Below, piece by piece: positions 17,713-26,236 of a stretch of 64,000 bases of DNA. Source of the stretch: Marinobacter daepoensis DSM 16072 (lineage in GTDB: Bacteria; Pseudomonadota; Gammaproteobacteria; Pseudomonadales; Oleiphilaceae); NCBI RefSeq assembly GCF_000421165.1, contig NZ_ATWI01000011.1:248001-312000 (forward strand), in the 5' to 3' direction. Numbering within the stretch: the stretch's first letter is position 1; each line of letters opens with the position of its first letter. The notes beneath the pieces are model-generated. The model made no database searches. It was given only the letters and a program-made list of their open reading frames with translations, and had not been told where the DNA came from. Made by a program: the position numbers and the translations under genes.

Positions 17713-17736
17713 TACATACATGGATGAATGTATCTT
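17713..17736. promoter_or_regulatory. AcrR-type operator between tetR and the RND operon
   Basis: TACATACAT, three bases, then TGAATGTAT. Both half-sites and the 3-base spacing equal the core of the 24-bp AcrR operator known upstream of E. coli acrAB, as I recall it. It also forms an imperfect 22-bp palindrome with its flanks. A -35-like TTTACA (17707-17712) overlaps its left edge, so binding should block the RND promoter and probably the divergent tetR promoter. Confidence 0.82.
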
Positions 17737-17829
17737 GCCCAGTCTTCTCTATGATTATGCTGGGGTTGTGCCGCCCGGCCACGGCCTTATTCAATGCAAG
17801 CTTTGATTCGGTGTTCAGGAGATCACGCC

Positions 17830-19002
17830 ATGCCAGTTGGAATGTATCATCGACACACTCCCCGTAAGGGGCTGTTCCTCGCAAGTTTATCGGCTTTGCT
17901 GTTTATGGCTGGCTGCAGCAGTGAGGAGGGTGGTGCCCAGCAGGCTGGTGGTGGTATGCCGCCAGCGGCTGTTGTGGTGCAGCAGGCTGAGCAAACCGAT
18001 GTGACGGTTCGCCAGGACTATGCGGGGCGGGTTCGTGGTGCCCGTGAGGTTGAAGTCCGGGCGCGCATCAGTGGCATCCTTGAAGAGCGGCTGTACGAGG
18101 AAGGGCAAATGGTGCGTGAAGGTGACGCACTGTTCCGTATCGACCGCAAGCCAGCCGCCGCCGCTTTGCAGCGTGCGCGGGCGCAGCGGCAGGTGGCTGA
18201 AGCCGACGTGCAGCAGGCTGAGCGGGAGTGGAAGCGGATTGCCTCCCTGTTTGAGCGCAAGGCGGTCAGTGAGCGTGAACGGGATTCGGCACAGTCTGCC
18301 CTGGAGCTGGCGGAGGCAAACCTGGCCGTGGCCAATGCCGGAGTGACCCAGGCAGAACTGAACCTGGGCTACACCGAGGTCAAGGCGCCAATCAGTGGTG
18401 TGACCAGTCTGGAGGATTTTCCCGAGGGCAGTTTGATTGACACTGGCACTCTGCTGACGACGATTGTTCAGCTGGACCCTGTGCACGTTCGGTTCGCCCT
18501 GCCGGAGAACGATGCCAGCATTCGTCGGGCTGCACGGGAAGGCATGGTGTATGACGACGAGGAACAGAATGTATCGGCGCGCCTGATGCTGGCCGACGGC
18601 AGTGAATATGACCGCGATGGTCGCATCGATTTTACCGCGTCCACTCTGGACCCGAGAACCGGCACGGTGTCTGCCCGTGCGGTCTTCCCGAACCCGGAAC
18701 GCCTGATCGTTCCCGGCCAGTTTGTGCGTGTCAGGGTTGAGCTGCAGAGCTTCGAGGGCGTTATTACCGTTCCGGAACGAGCCGTTGCTCAGGGGCCGAA
18801 CGGGCCTGTCGTCTATGTGGTTGATGAAGACAGCAAAGCCCGGGTGCGTCAGGTTGAGCTCGGCCCGGTCAGTGATGGTCGGCAGATTCTGCTTGAGGGT
18901 CTGCAGCCGGGTGATCGTTATATCGTCAGTGGCCTGACCAACCTTCGTGATGGCGCGCCAGTACAGGTGGCGAACCCGGAGAACGAGAAGGGGGGCAACT
19001 GA
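17830..19002 (+). CDS. RND efflux periplasmic adaptor lipoprotein (AcrA/MexA/TtgA family)
   Basis: Membrane-fusion protein that bridges the RND pump and an outer-membrane channel. 390 residues. The lipoprotein signal ends LSALLFMAGC. It has the lipoyl/barrel-sandwich halves (VEVRARISGILEERLYEEGQ; YTEVKAPISGVTSL), an alpha-hairpin between them (ARAQRQVAEADVQQAEREWK), and beta-barrel and membrane-proximal domains (GRIDFTASTLDPRTGTVS). The start at 17830 is set by AGGAG 8 bases upstream and by the signal peptide. Its stop shares a base with the ATG of the pump gene (TGATG). No outer-membrane factor gene follows, so it probably uses a TolC/OprM encoded elsewhere. Confidence 0.95.
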   Translation: MPVGMYHRHTPRKGLFLASLSALLFMAGCSSEEGGAQQAGGGMPPAAVVVQQAEQTDVTVRQDYAGRVRGAREVEVRARISGILEERLYEEGQMVREGDALFRIDRKPAAAALQRARAQRQVAEADVQQAEREWKRIASLFERKAVSERERDSAQSALELAEANLAVANAGVTQAELNLGYTEVKAPISGVTSLEDFPEGSLIDTGTLLTTIVQLDPVHVRFALPENDASIRRAAREGMVYDDEEQNVSARLMLADGSEYDRDGRIDFTASTLDPRTGTVSARAVFPNPERLIVPGQFVRVRVELQSFEGVITVPERAVAQGPNGPVVYVVDEDSKARVRQVELGPVSDGRQILLEGLQPGDRYIVSGLTNLRDGAPVQVANPENEKGGN

Positions 19003-22000
19003 TGCTTCGGACCTTCATTGACCGGCCGATTTTTGCGTCGGTTGTTTCCATTATTATTACGCTGGGCGGAGCTCTGGCTCTATTAGGCCTGCCCGTAGAA
19101 CAGTACCCCAACGTGGTGCCGCCACAGGTTGTTGTGGATGGTCGTTTCCCGGGTGCCAGCGCGGATGTCATTTCCGATTCGGTGGTCGCGCCGCTTGAGC
19201 AGGAGATTAACGGCGTGGACGACATGATTTACATGGAGTCCAGTGCCACGGATTCGGGCAGTTTCCGGGTGACCATCTCTTTTGAAATTGGCACCGATCC
19301 GGACCAGGCAACCATTAACGTGAACAACCGGGTGCAGCAGGCGGTTGCCCGCTTGCCCCAGAGCGTTCGCGATCAGGGCCTCAAGGTCGAATCGCGCTCT
19401 ACCTCCATCCTGCAGGTGATTACTCTGTCCTCGCCGGACAACTCCATGGATGTGGTTGAAATTTCCAACTACGCCCTGCTGAACGTTCTGGATGAGCTGG
19501 TGCGGTTGCCCGGAATTGGTGATGCGTCGCTCTTTGGTGCTCAGGATTATTCCATGCGCGTCTGGCTGCGGCCGGACAAGCTCGCCCAGTACGAATTGAC
19601 GCCGTCCGATGTTGCAGCGGCACTGAGGGCCCAGAATGCCCAGTTTGCCGCAGGCCGGGTGGGCGCAGAGCCAGCGCCGAAAGGACAGGCTTTTACGTTC
19701 AGCGTTTCAGCACCGGGCCGCTTGACCACGCCGGAAGAGTTTGGCGAAGTGATCCTTCGCAGTAACGATCAGGGGGCGTCCCTGCGCCTGAAAGATGTTG
19801 CGAGGATTGAGCTGGGTGCTCAGAACTACGACTTTGCCGCTGTCTACAACGGCGGGGCCACCGTCCCCATGGGGGTTTATCTGCAGCCTGGCGCGAATGC
19901 GCTGGATGCCGCAGACGCGGTGAATGAAGCGATGAAGGAAATTTCGGCTCGCTTCCCGGAGGGGCTGGAATACAACGTGCCCTACGACACCACGCGCTTT
20001 ATCGACATTTCCATCCAGGAAGTGGTTTCCACCTTTATTGTGGCCGTGTTGCTGGTGGTTGTGGTGACGTTCCTGTTCCTTCAGCACTTCAACGCCACAC
20101 TGATTCCGTTGATTGCCATCCCGGTATCTCTGGTCGGCACCTTCGCGGGAATGCAGGCCATGGGTTTCTCCGTGAACCTGCTGACGTTGTTCGGGCTGAT
20201 TCTTGCGATCGGTGTGGTGGTGGATAACGCCATTATCATCATGGAAAACGCCGAGCGTCTGATTAAAGAAGACGGCATGTCGCCCTACGACGCGGCGGTG
20301 AAGACCGTGGGTCAGGTGTCCGGAGCGGTAGTAGCCTCCACACTGGTGTTGGTGGCCGTGTTTGCGCCGGTTGCCTTCCTGGGCGGGCTCAGTGGTGAAT
20401 TGTACCGGCAGTTTGCCATCACCATTGCGGTGTCGGTAGTGATCTCCGGGGTGGTGGCCCTGACGTTGACGCCTGCCATGTGCGCCCTGTTGCTGGGGCA
20501 CGAGGGCAAGCAAATGACGGTGTTCCGCTGGTTTGATGCCGGTTTCGACAAGCTCACCAACGGATTCTCAGCGGTGGTGGACTGGTTGCTTCGCCACGCC
20601 GTCGTTGGTGTATTGCTGTTTGCCGCCATGATCGGCGGAACGGTGGTTCTGCTGAACAAAATGCCATCTGGCCTGGTGCCTCAGGAAGATCAGGGCTTTG
20701 TGCTTACGGCGTACGCACTGCCGGCTACCTCATCGCTAAGCCGCACGGAAGTGACCCGGGATGAGCTGGCGCAGAAGATGCTCCAGTTGCCGGAAGTGAA
20801 GGATGTGGTTGCTTTTGCTGGCTTCGACATTATTTCCAGCGCGCTGCGCACCAATAGTGGCGTGGCTTTTGTCACTCTGGAAGATTGGGCGGAACGCGAA
20901 GGCGAAGGTCAGGGGGCTGCGGATATCGCCAATAAGATAATGGGCATCGGATTTGGCATGCCTGAAGCATTTGTGATTGCCTTCACTCCGCCTCCCATTC
21001 AGGGCCTGTCGACGACTGGCGGGGTGGAGGGTTACATCCAGGCCCGTGGTGGCCGGACGCCCGCAGAAATCAAAGCGATGGCCGACCGTTTCACACAGGC
21101 GGCCAACCAGCGTCCGGAGCTGACCAACGTCCGGGTGACCCTCGACACCGGCATACCACGCTACCAGGCGTTAGTGGACCGGGAAAAGGCTCAGGCGGCG
21201 GGTGTGCCGGTGGACCAGATCTTTACCACGATGCAGAGTACCTTTGGTGGGTTGTATGTGAACGACTTTACCCTCCAGGGCCGAAACTGGCAGGTGACCC
21301 TCCAGTCTGAAGGCGAGTTCCGCAGCCATCCGGATGATTTAAGGAAGGTTTTTGTCCGCTCCACCTATGGTGAGATGATTCCGCTGAGTTCTCTGGTGGA
21401 CCTGGAGCGGGTAAGCGGGCCGGATATCCTGAACCGCTTTAACGTGTATCCGTCTGCCAAGCTGCTGGCTGACCCCACGCCCGGCCATACAACGGGTGAG
21501 GCTCTGGCCGCGTTGCAGGAAGTGGCCGACCAGCAGTTTGATCGGAACACCCTGCTGGGCTGGACCGGTGAAGCCTATCAGCTTCAGGATTCGGCCGACT
21601 CAGGCACCATGGCGTTTGGAATGGGCCTGTTGTTGGTGTTCCTGATCCTGGCGGCGCAATATGAGCGTTGGGGGTTGCCGGTGGCGGTTGCGACGGCGGT
21701 TCCGTTTGGTGTTTTCGGGGCAGCCTTGGCGTCGTTGTTGCGCGGCTTCCCCAACGACATTTACTTCCAGGTGGGGCTACTCGTCCTGATCGGCCTGGCG
21801 GCGAAGAACGCCATCCTTATCGTGGAATTTGCGGCCCAGAACCGGCAAGCGGGCATGAGCTCGTTTGAAGCGGCCAGTACCGCAGCCCGTCAGCGCTTCC
21901 GGGCCATCATGATGACCGCGATGACGTTTATTGTCGGGTCGCTGCCGCTGGCGTTCAGTAGTGGTGCCGGTGCGGTCAGCCGACAGGAAATCGGTACCGT

Positions 22001-22115
22001 GGTTGTTGGCGGGATGCTGGTGGCCAGTACTCTGGCGCTGTTCTTCGTACCATTGTTCTATAAGCTGATTGAAGATCTGGCCGAGTGGCGTCAGGGGCGT
22101 AAAAAAGCCGCTTAA
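19002..22115 (+). CDS. RND multidrug efflux permease (AcrB/MexB/MexF family, HAE1)
   Basis: Inner-membrane proton/drug antiporter, 1037 residues, normal for the family. It starts MLRTFIDRPIFASVVSIII and has the expected layout: helix 1, two porter-domain regions, helices 2-7, a second porter half and helices 8-12. In helix 4 the proton-relay pair reads VVVDNAIIIMENAERL: the first Asp (D408 here, D407 in AcrB) is kept, the second is Asn. The helix-10 Lys is present in GLAAKNAILIVEFA. It is translationally coupled to the adaptor gene and followed by a terminator. Substrates cannot be inferred; regulation by the divergent TetR protein is likely. Confidence 0.95.
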   Translation: MLRTFIDRPIFASVVSIIITLGGALALLGLPVEQYPNVVPPQVVVDGRFPGASADVISDSVVAPLEQEINGVDDMIYMESSATDSGSFRVTISFEIGTDPDQATINVNNRVQQAVARLPQSVRDQGLKVESRSTSILQVITLSSPDNSMDVVEISNYALLNVLDELVRLPGIGDASLFGAQDYSMRVWLRPDKLAQYELTPSDVAAALRAQNAQFAAGRVGAEPAPKGQAFTFSVSAPGRLTTPEEFGEVILRSNDQGASLRLKDVARIELGAQNYDFAAVYNGGATVPMGVYLQPGANALDAADAVNEAMKEISARFPEGLEYNVPYDTTRFIDISIQEVVSTFIVAVLLVVVVTFLFLQHFNATLIPLIAIPVSLVGTFAGMQAMGFSVNLLTLFGLILAIGVVVDNAIIIMENAERLIKEDGMSPYDAAVKTVGQVSGAVVASTLVLVAVFAPVAFLGGLSGELYRQFAITIAVSVVISGVVALTLTPAMCALLLGHEGKQMTVFRWFDAGFDKLTNGFSAVVDWLLRHAVVGVLLFAAMIGGTVVLLNKMPSGLVPQEDQGFVLTAYALPATSSLSRTEVTRDELAQKMLQLPEVKDVVAFAGFDIISSALRTNSGVAFVTLEDWAEREGEGQGAADIANKIMGIGFGMPEAFVIAFTPPPIQGLSTTGGVEGYIQARGGRTPAEIKAMADRFTQAANQRPELTNVRVTLDTGIPRYQALVDREKAQAAGVPVDQIFTTMQSTFGGLYVNDFTLQGRNWQVTLQSEGEFRSHPDDLRKVFVRSTYGEMIPLSSLVDLERVSGPDILNRFNVYPSAKLLADPTPGHTTGEALAALQEVADQQFDRNTLLGWTGEAYQLQDSADSGTMAFGMGLLLVFLILAAQYERWGLPVAVATAVPFGVFGAALASLLRGFPNDIYFQVGLLVLIGLAAKNAILIVEFAAQNRQAGMSSFEAASTAARQRFRAIMMTAMTFIVGSLPLAFSSGAGAVSRQEIGTVVVGGMLVASTLALFFVPLFYKLIEDLAEWRQGRKKAA

Positions 22116-22155
22116 GGGGGCTGCTCTTAATTACCGCTCGTATGGAGAGAACGTC

Positions 22156-22188
22156 AACCGCCGTGGGCCTGTGCCCCGGCGGTTTTTT
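22156..22188 (+). terminator. Intrinsic terminator after the RND operon
   Basis: Stem AACCGCCG paired with CGGCGGTT (22156-22163 with 22177-22184), with further GGGC/GCCC pairing possible inside the loop, then six T. It lies about 40 bases after the RND permease stop and before the first credible start of the next gene. Confidence 0.9.
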
Positions 22189-22231
22189 CTTTGTTACTCT
22201 AGGGCGAGCAGAGACAACGAGTACATCGGCT

Positions 22232-23578
22232 ATGGTGATTGAGAGCGAAAAACGTGAGTTGCTGGCAGATCTGGAATTGGCCAGAAGCCGGACTGAAGCG
22301 CTGATCGGTTTGCTGACCGAAGACCAGCTCGACGTGCCCTACCATCCCGGCGTCAATCCGCCGCTATGGGAAATGGGTCATTCGGCGTTCTTCTACGAAG
22401 TGTTTGTGCTGCATCTTCTGGATGGGACGCCCAGCTACGATCCTGCCATGGATGATCTCTGGGATTCTTTTCATGTGGAGCACCGGGATCGCTGGCGCCG
22501 GGATCTCTTTCCTGGGCGGGAGGCGACGCTCCGGTATTTCAACACCATCTACGACCGGGTGGCTGCCCGGATTCAGAACAACACTCTGACAGATAACGAC
22601 CGTTACCTGTACCGTTACGCCATCTACCATCAGAACATGCACATCGAATCGCTGATCTGGTGCCGGCAGGCGGTGGGATATCCGGCACCTGTCACCGAAC
22701 CGTGCAACCGTTTGGCGCCAGGGGAGGGCGTGACTGGCGATGCAGACATTCCTGCCGGGCGTTGGGTGATCGGGATGCCGGGAGCGTCGGAGCGGTTTGC
22801 GGCCGAGGACTTTGCGTTTGATGCCGAGAAGCCCCGCTTTGAGGTGAACCTGCCGGCATTTTCGATCAGCCGCACGCTGGTCACCAACCGGGCGTTTATG
22901 GCCTTTATTGACGATGAAGGCTACAAGCGGCCTGAACTCTGGTCTTTCGGGGGGCGTAAGTGGCTGGCAACGGAGCAGGATGTGAGCCTGGTTTATGGGG
23001 TGGCTGAACCAATGCTACGTACTCCGGTGCACCCTTTGTACTGGCGTTGGCACGAGGGCCAGTGGCAGGAGCGGGTGTTCGATCAGTGGTGGGCTCCGGA
23101 GCCAGAGGCACCGGTTACTCACGTCTGTTACTGGGAGGCTGAAGCGTTTTGTCGCTGGGCGGGGCGGCGGTTGCCGACGGAGTATGAATGGGAGGTGGCG
23201 GCACTGGGTAACCGTCCCGGTGAGCCGTTCCGTCGTTACCCCTGGGGTAACGCAGCCCCGGATGCCTTACGGGCGGACATGGATGCCCGGGCGATGGCCC
23301 GTCATCCGGTGTCGGATTATCCGGCGGGCGACAGCCCTTTTGGCTGCCGCCAGATGATAGGCTCCGTCTGGGAGTGGACCAGTAATGAATTTCTGCCGTA
23401 CGACGGGTTCCGGGTCGACATGTACCCGTTTATGTCGACCCTGCAGTTTGCCACCCACAAGGTTACCCGGGGTGGGAGTTGCGCGACGTCTTCCAGCCTG
23501 ATCCGCGGTACCTACCGGCAGGCGTATCTGCCATTCCGTCGAGACGTTTATACCGGATTCCGGACCTGCTCTTCCTGA
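22232..23578 (+). CDS. senA: SenA/EgtB-family nonheme iron C-S/C-Se bond-forming enzyme
   Basis: 448 residues: an N-terminal DinB-like helical domain and a C-terminal formylglycine-generating-enzyme (SUMF1) fold, the architecture of EgtB, OvoA and SenA. The iron-binding three-His set is visible as H50 (NPPLWEMGH) and the H-x3-H-x-E motif with H133 and H137 (YHQNMHIES). NPPLWEMGHSAFFYEVFVL and the HxxMHxE form are, to my recollection, closer to selenoneine synthase SenA than to ergothioneine EgtB, which has a HxxQH form. The C-terminal domain has AFCRWAGRRLPTEYEWEVAA, GSVWEWTSNEF and a GFRTC end. I start it at 22232, after the terminator. No senB, senC or egtD is near, so the substrate is uncertain. 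Confidence 0.72.
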   Translation: MVIESEKRELLADLELARSRTEALIGLLTEDQLDVPYHPGVNPPLWEMGHSAFFYEVFVLHLLDGTPSYDPAMDDLWDSFHVEHRDRWRRDLFPGREATLRYFNTIYDRVAARIQNNTLTDNDRYLYRYAIYHQNMHIESLIWCRQAVGYPAPVTEPCNRLAPGEGVTGDADIPAGRWVIGMPGASERFAAEDFAFDAEKPRFEVNLPAFSISRTLVTNRAFMAFIDDEGYKRPELWSFGGRKWLATEQDVSLVYGVAEPMLRTPVHPLYWRWHEGQWQERVFDQWWAPEPEAPVTHVCYWEAEAFCRWAGRRLPTEYEWEVAALGNRPGEPFRRYPWGNAAPDALRADMDARAMARHPVSDYPAGDSPFGCRQMIGSVWEWTSNEFLPYDGFRVDMYPFMSTLQFATHKVTRGGSCATSSSLIRGTYRQAYLPFRRDVYTGFRTCSS

Positions 23579-25125
23579 AGCCCTGACTTGTCCATAAGGT
23601 GGCTGGCAAGGGCAACGCCGGTTTCATTCATGGTGAGGTAGGCGTCGTTTGCACCCGCCTCGCGGATTTTGGTGGCTTCGTCCTCATACATGGTGTGTGC
23701 CACGATGTAGCCGCTGAACCCCAGTTTTCTGAGCATTCGTGTGGCAATGAGCTTGCCTTCTATATCGCTCATCGCCAGCACTACCGAATTCAGTTCAGGC
23801 ATGTGCAAACCTTCCCAGAACGTTGTGTCTTCCGCGTCTGCAAAGACCACATTTCGCCCTTCCTTCTGATGTTTTTCGGCCTTGGCCGGGTCAGAATCCA
23901 GGCCCATGATGCGGAAATCGTTCGAGGCGAGCCTGTCGTAAGCTGCAGTGCCAGTTCTACCCATGCCCATGATGAGGACGCGTGTGTCCCCCAGGGAGAT
24001 GGGCTGCTCGTCCGGGTGGCGTTTGTGGCTCTCGAACTTCCCTATCTTGTGCGCAACCCGTTCGTAAATGCTGTGGGCAAAGCGGTTCAGGGGGGCTGAA
24101 AACACAAAGGACAGCGACACGGTGATGGCCAGAGGGACCAGCCATTGCGGGAGCGCGACACTGGCTACGATCAGCCCGAATTCGCTGTAGTTGGTGAGAG
24201 ACAGTGAGGTCAGGAAGCTGCTGCGGGCCCGCAAGCGGAAGCCAAGCAGCAGGAAATAGAACAGGATGCCTTTCAGCGGCAGTAACAAGGCTGCAATGAC
24301 GGCAAATGTCAGGGCCTTCTGGTCTGGCAGGCCATCAATGCCGATCTGCAGGAAGAAACCGACCAGAAAGACTTCCTTGATGCTCCAGAGAGATTTCGCC
24401 AGTTCCTGAGAGCGCGGGTGGTTGGCCAGCATCGCGCCGAACACCAGAGCGCCCAGCTCGGAGCTCAGGCCCACCGCTTCAAAACCCAGACCACCGATAA
24501 CCAGAGCCAGCAGTAGCCCCAGTAACACCAGAAGCTCGTCATGGCCGCTGGCGTCCAGCAGTTTGTAGAGCAGGGGGCGGAGCAATGGCAGGCCAAACAC
24601 GATGATCGCCCATTCAGACGGCGTTTTGCCGGCCGCCAGGCTCATGACCACCAGGGCGATCAGGTCTTGCATGATCAGGATGCCAATGGCCACCCGGCCA
24701 TGAAAGGCTCGCAGTTCCCGTTTGCTTTCCAGAACTTTGGCCACCAGTACGGTGCTGGAAAACGACAGGGCAATGGCCAGCATCAGGGCGGTGACCCAGT
24801 CCAGGTCAAACAACAGGTAAAGGCCTGGCGCAAAGACCACGCATGTAATTGCAAAGTGCAGCAGGCTGCCGCCGATGACCTCAGGGCTGACAATAGAGCG
24901 CAATTTGAGCTTCAGGCCTACGGTGAACAGGAGCAGAAGCACACCAAGATGGGCGATGTGGGCCAGCACCTCGGTGGGCTCCGCCGTAATGGCCGTGGTT
25001 GCCGACAGAAAACTGAGCACGAACCCGGCTGCCAGGTAACCGACCAGTGGCGGCAGACCGATCCCTTTGACAAGAAGGCCGACAACAAAGGCAAAACTGA
25101 TCCAGATAGCTTCAGGCATGGGCAA
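23548..25125 (-). CDS. Kef-type K+/H+ antiporter (CPA2) with TrkA_N domain
   Basis: 525-residue monovalent cation:proton antiporter-2 family protein. About twelve transmembrane helices cover residues 5-350 (for example VGYLAAGFVLSFLSA, ALSFSSTVLVAKVLES, IGILIMQDLIALVVMS). A cytoplasmic NAD(H)-binding RCK_N domain follows from about residue 383 (DTRVLIMGMGRTGTAAYDRL) and runs almost to the C-terminus. It resembles the YbaL/KefB/KefC group, and glutathione- or nucleotide-gated K+ efflux is the family theme. No ancillary KefF/KefG flavoprotein is adjacent. Its 3' end overlaps the convergent SenA-like gene by 31 bases. Confidence 0.9.
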   Translation of the reverse strand: MPMPEAIWISFAFVVGLLVKGIGLPPLVGYLAAGFVLSFLSATTAITAEPTEVLAHIAHLGVLLLLFTVGLKLKLRSIVSPEVIGGSLLHFAITCVVFAPGLYLLFDLDWVTALMLAIALSFSSTVLVAKVLESKRELRAFHGRVAIGILIMQDLIALVVMSLAAGKTPSEWAIIVFGLPLLRPLLYKLLDASGHDELLVLLGLLLALVIGGLGFEAVGLSSELGALVFGAMLANHPRSQELAKSLWSIKEVFLVGFFLQIGIDGLPDQKALTFAVIAALLLPLKGILFYFLLLGFRLRARSSFLTSLSLTNYSEFGLIVASVALPQWLVPLAITVSLSFVFSAPLNRFAHSIYERVAHKIGKFESHKRHPDEQPISLGDTRVLIMGMGRTGTAAYDRLASNDFRIMGLDSDPAKAEKHQKEGRNVVFADAEDTTFWEGLHMPELNSVVLAMSDIEGKLIATRMLRKLGFSGYIVAHTMYEDEATKIREAGANDAYLTMNETGVALASHLMDKSGLQEEQVRNPV

Positions 25126-25197
25126 ATCTTCTGAAAACGGGCAGTAAAGCCTCGAAGACTACCTGTTTTTTGCATTCAGCTGTAGTAGCGGATGATC

Positions 25198-26133
25198 TCA
25201 GGGTTGCTGTTCCGCCAGAAACCTCCTGAACCGTTCGGCCGATTTCCCCGGCGCTTCCACCATGGGGGCATGGCCAATTCCATCCAGCAGGGCTTTCCGG
25301 GCATTGGGGATGGCCTCAACGAAGACATCGGCGTTGCGGTAGTTGATCACACGGTCGAGCTTGCCCCAGACCACCAGCACCGGAGCCTGTATGTTGGTGA
25401 TGGTGTTGCGGAACGCCGGTTCAAAACCGGTGTCCCGGATGGCGCGGAAAATGACTTCGTTGACGTCTCGGTTGGCAATGGCGTTCTCTTCCATCACGCC
25501 GAGAATGGGCCAGGGCATGAACGGACGTTGCTCCAGAGCGAAGTCCAGCAGGCGGTCAAAGTCCCCCTCTTCTTTTGGGATCAGGGGGTTGTCGCCTTTC
25601 ATAACCAGTTCGACCAGTTCGCTTTCGTACTCGAAAATACCAGCCGGATCGAACAGTACCGCCGTTTGCACCTGTTCCGGGTGCGTGGCCGCGTACACCG
25701 CGGTGATGGCACCTCCCATGGAATTGCCCATCATATGGAACTGTTCTATTCCCAGCCGGGCCAGGGTTTGGTGAACATAGCGAACCTGATCCTCAAACCG
25801 GTAGCCAATGTCCAGCGGTTTGCTGCTGTCGCCATGGCCTGGCAGGTCAAGCGCATAGATGTTGTATTCGCCTTTGAGCTCGCGGGCCAGTCGGGTCCAG
25901 TTGTCCTTATTGGCACCGAAACCGTGAATCAGCACCAGGTTGTCACCTTCGACGGGTTCTTTGCTGCGAAGGTAGGCAATGTTCAGATTGCCAACGGTGA
26001 TCTGTGCAGCTTCCAGGCCGGCCCCCGAGCGCTCCCAGCCAATGGCATGTTCGTAAATGGTCTGACGGGAGCAGGCGCTGAGCAGGACGGTGATGATCAG
26101 CAGCAGGAAGATATTCAGGGGTGTGTGACGCAC
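25198..26133 (-). CDS. Alpha/beta-hydrolase lipoprotein
   Basis: 311-residue serine hydrolase anchored by a lipoprotein signal (IFLLLIITVLLSAC). The alpha/beta-hydrolase features are the oxyanion segment LVLIHGFGANKDNW, the nucleophile elbow MMGNSMGGA, an acid in LVVWGKLDRVI and the catalytic His in GIGHAPMVEAP. The likely start is a GTG at 26133 with AAGGAGCT upstream; the frame stays open further but runs through the purD terminator and the purD 3' end, so a longer form is improbable. The substrate (lipid, lactone or ester) is unknown. A terminator separates it from purD. Confidence 0.87.
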   Translation of the reverse strand: MRHTPLNIFLLLIITVLLSACSRQTIYEHAIGWERSGAGLEAAQITVGNLNIAYLRSKEPVEGDNLVLIHGFGANKDNWTRLARELKGEYNIYALDLPGHGDSSKPLDIGYRFEDQVRYVHQTLARLGIEQFHMMGNSMGGAITAVYAATHPEQVQTAVLFDPAGIFEYESELVELVMKGDNPLIPKEEGDFDRLLDFALEQRPFMPWPILGVMEENAIANRDVNEVIFRAIRDTGFEPAFRNTITNIQAPVLVVWGKLDRVINYRNADVFVEAIPNARKALLDGIGHAPMVEAPGKSAERFRRFLAEQQP

Positions 26134-26183
26134 ACAGAGCTCCTTTTCGTTGTGGCTGGTGTCGTAGGTTAACCGTACCCCAT

Positions 26184-26209
26184 GAAAAAGCCCGGTCAAT
26201 GACCGGGCT
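26184..26209 (-). terminator. Intrinsic terminator after purD
   Basis: On the minus strand, stem AGCCCGGTC paired with GACCGGGCT around a 3-base loop is followed by a run of T. It lies 28 bases after the purD stop. Confidence 0.9.
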
Positions 26210-26236
26210 GACGTTGCTGCGGGGTATTTCCAGGGC

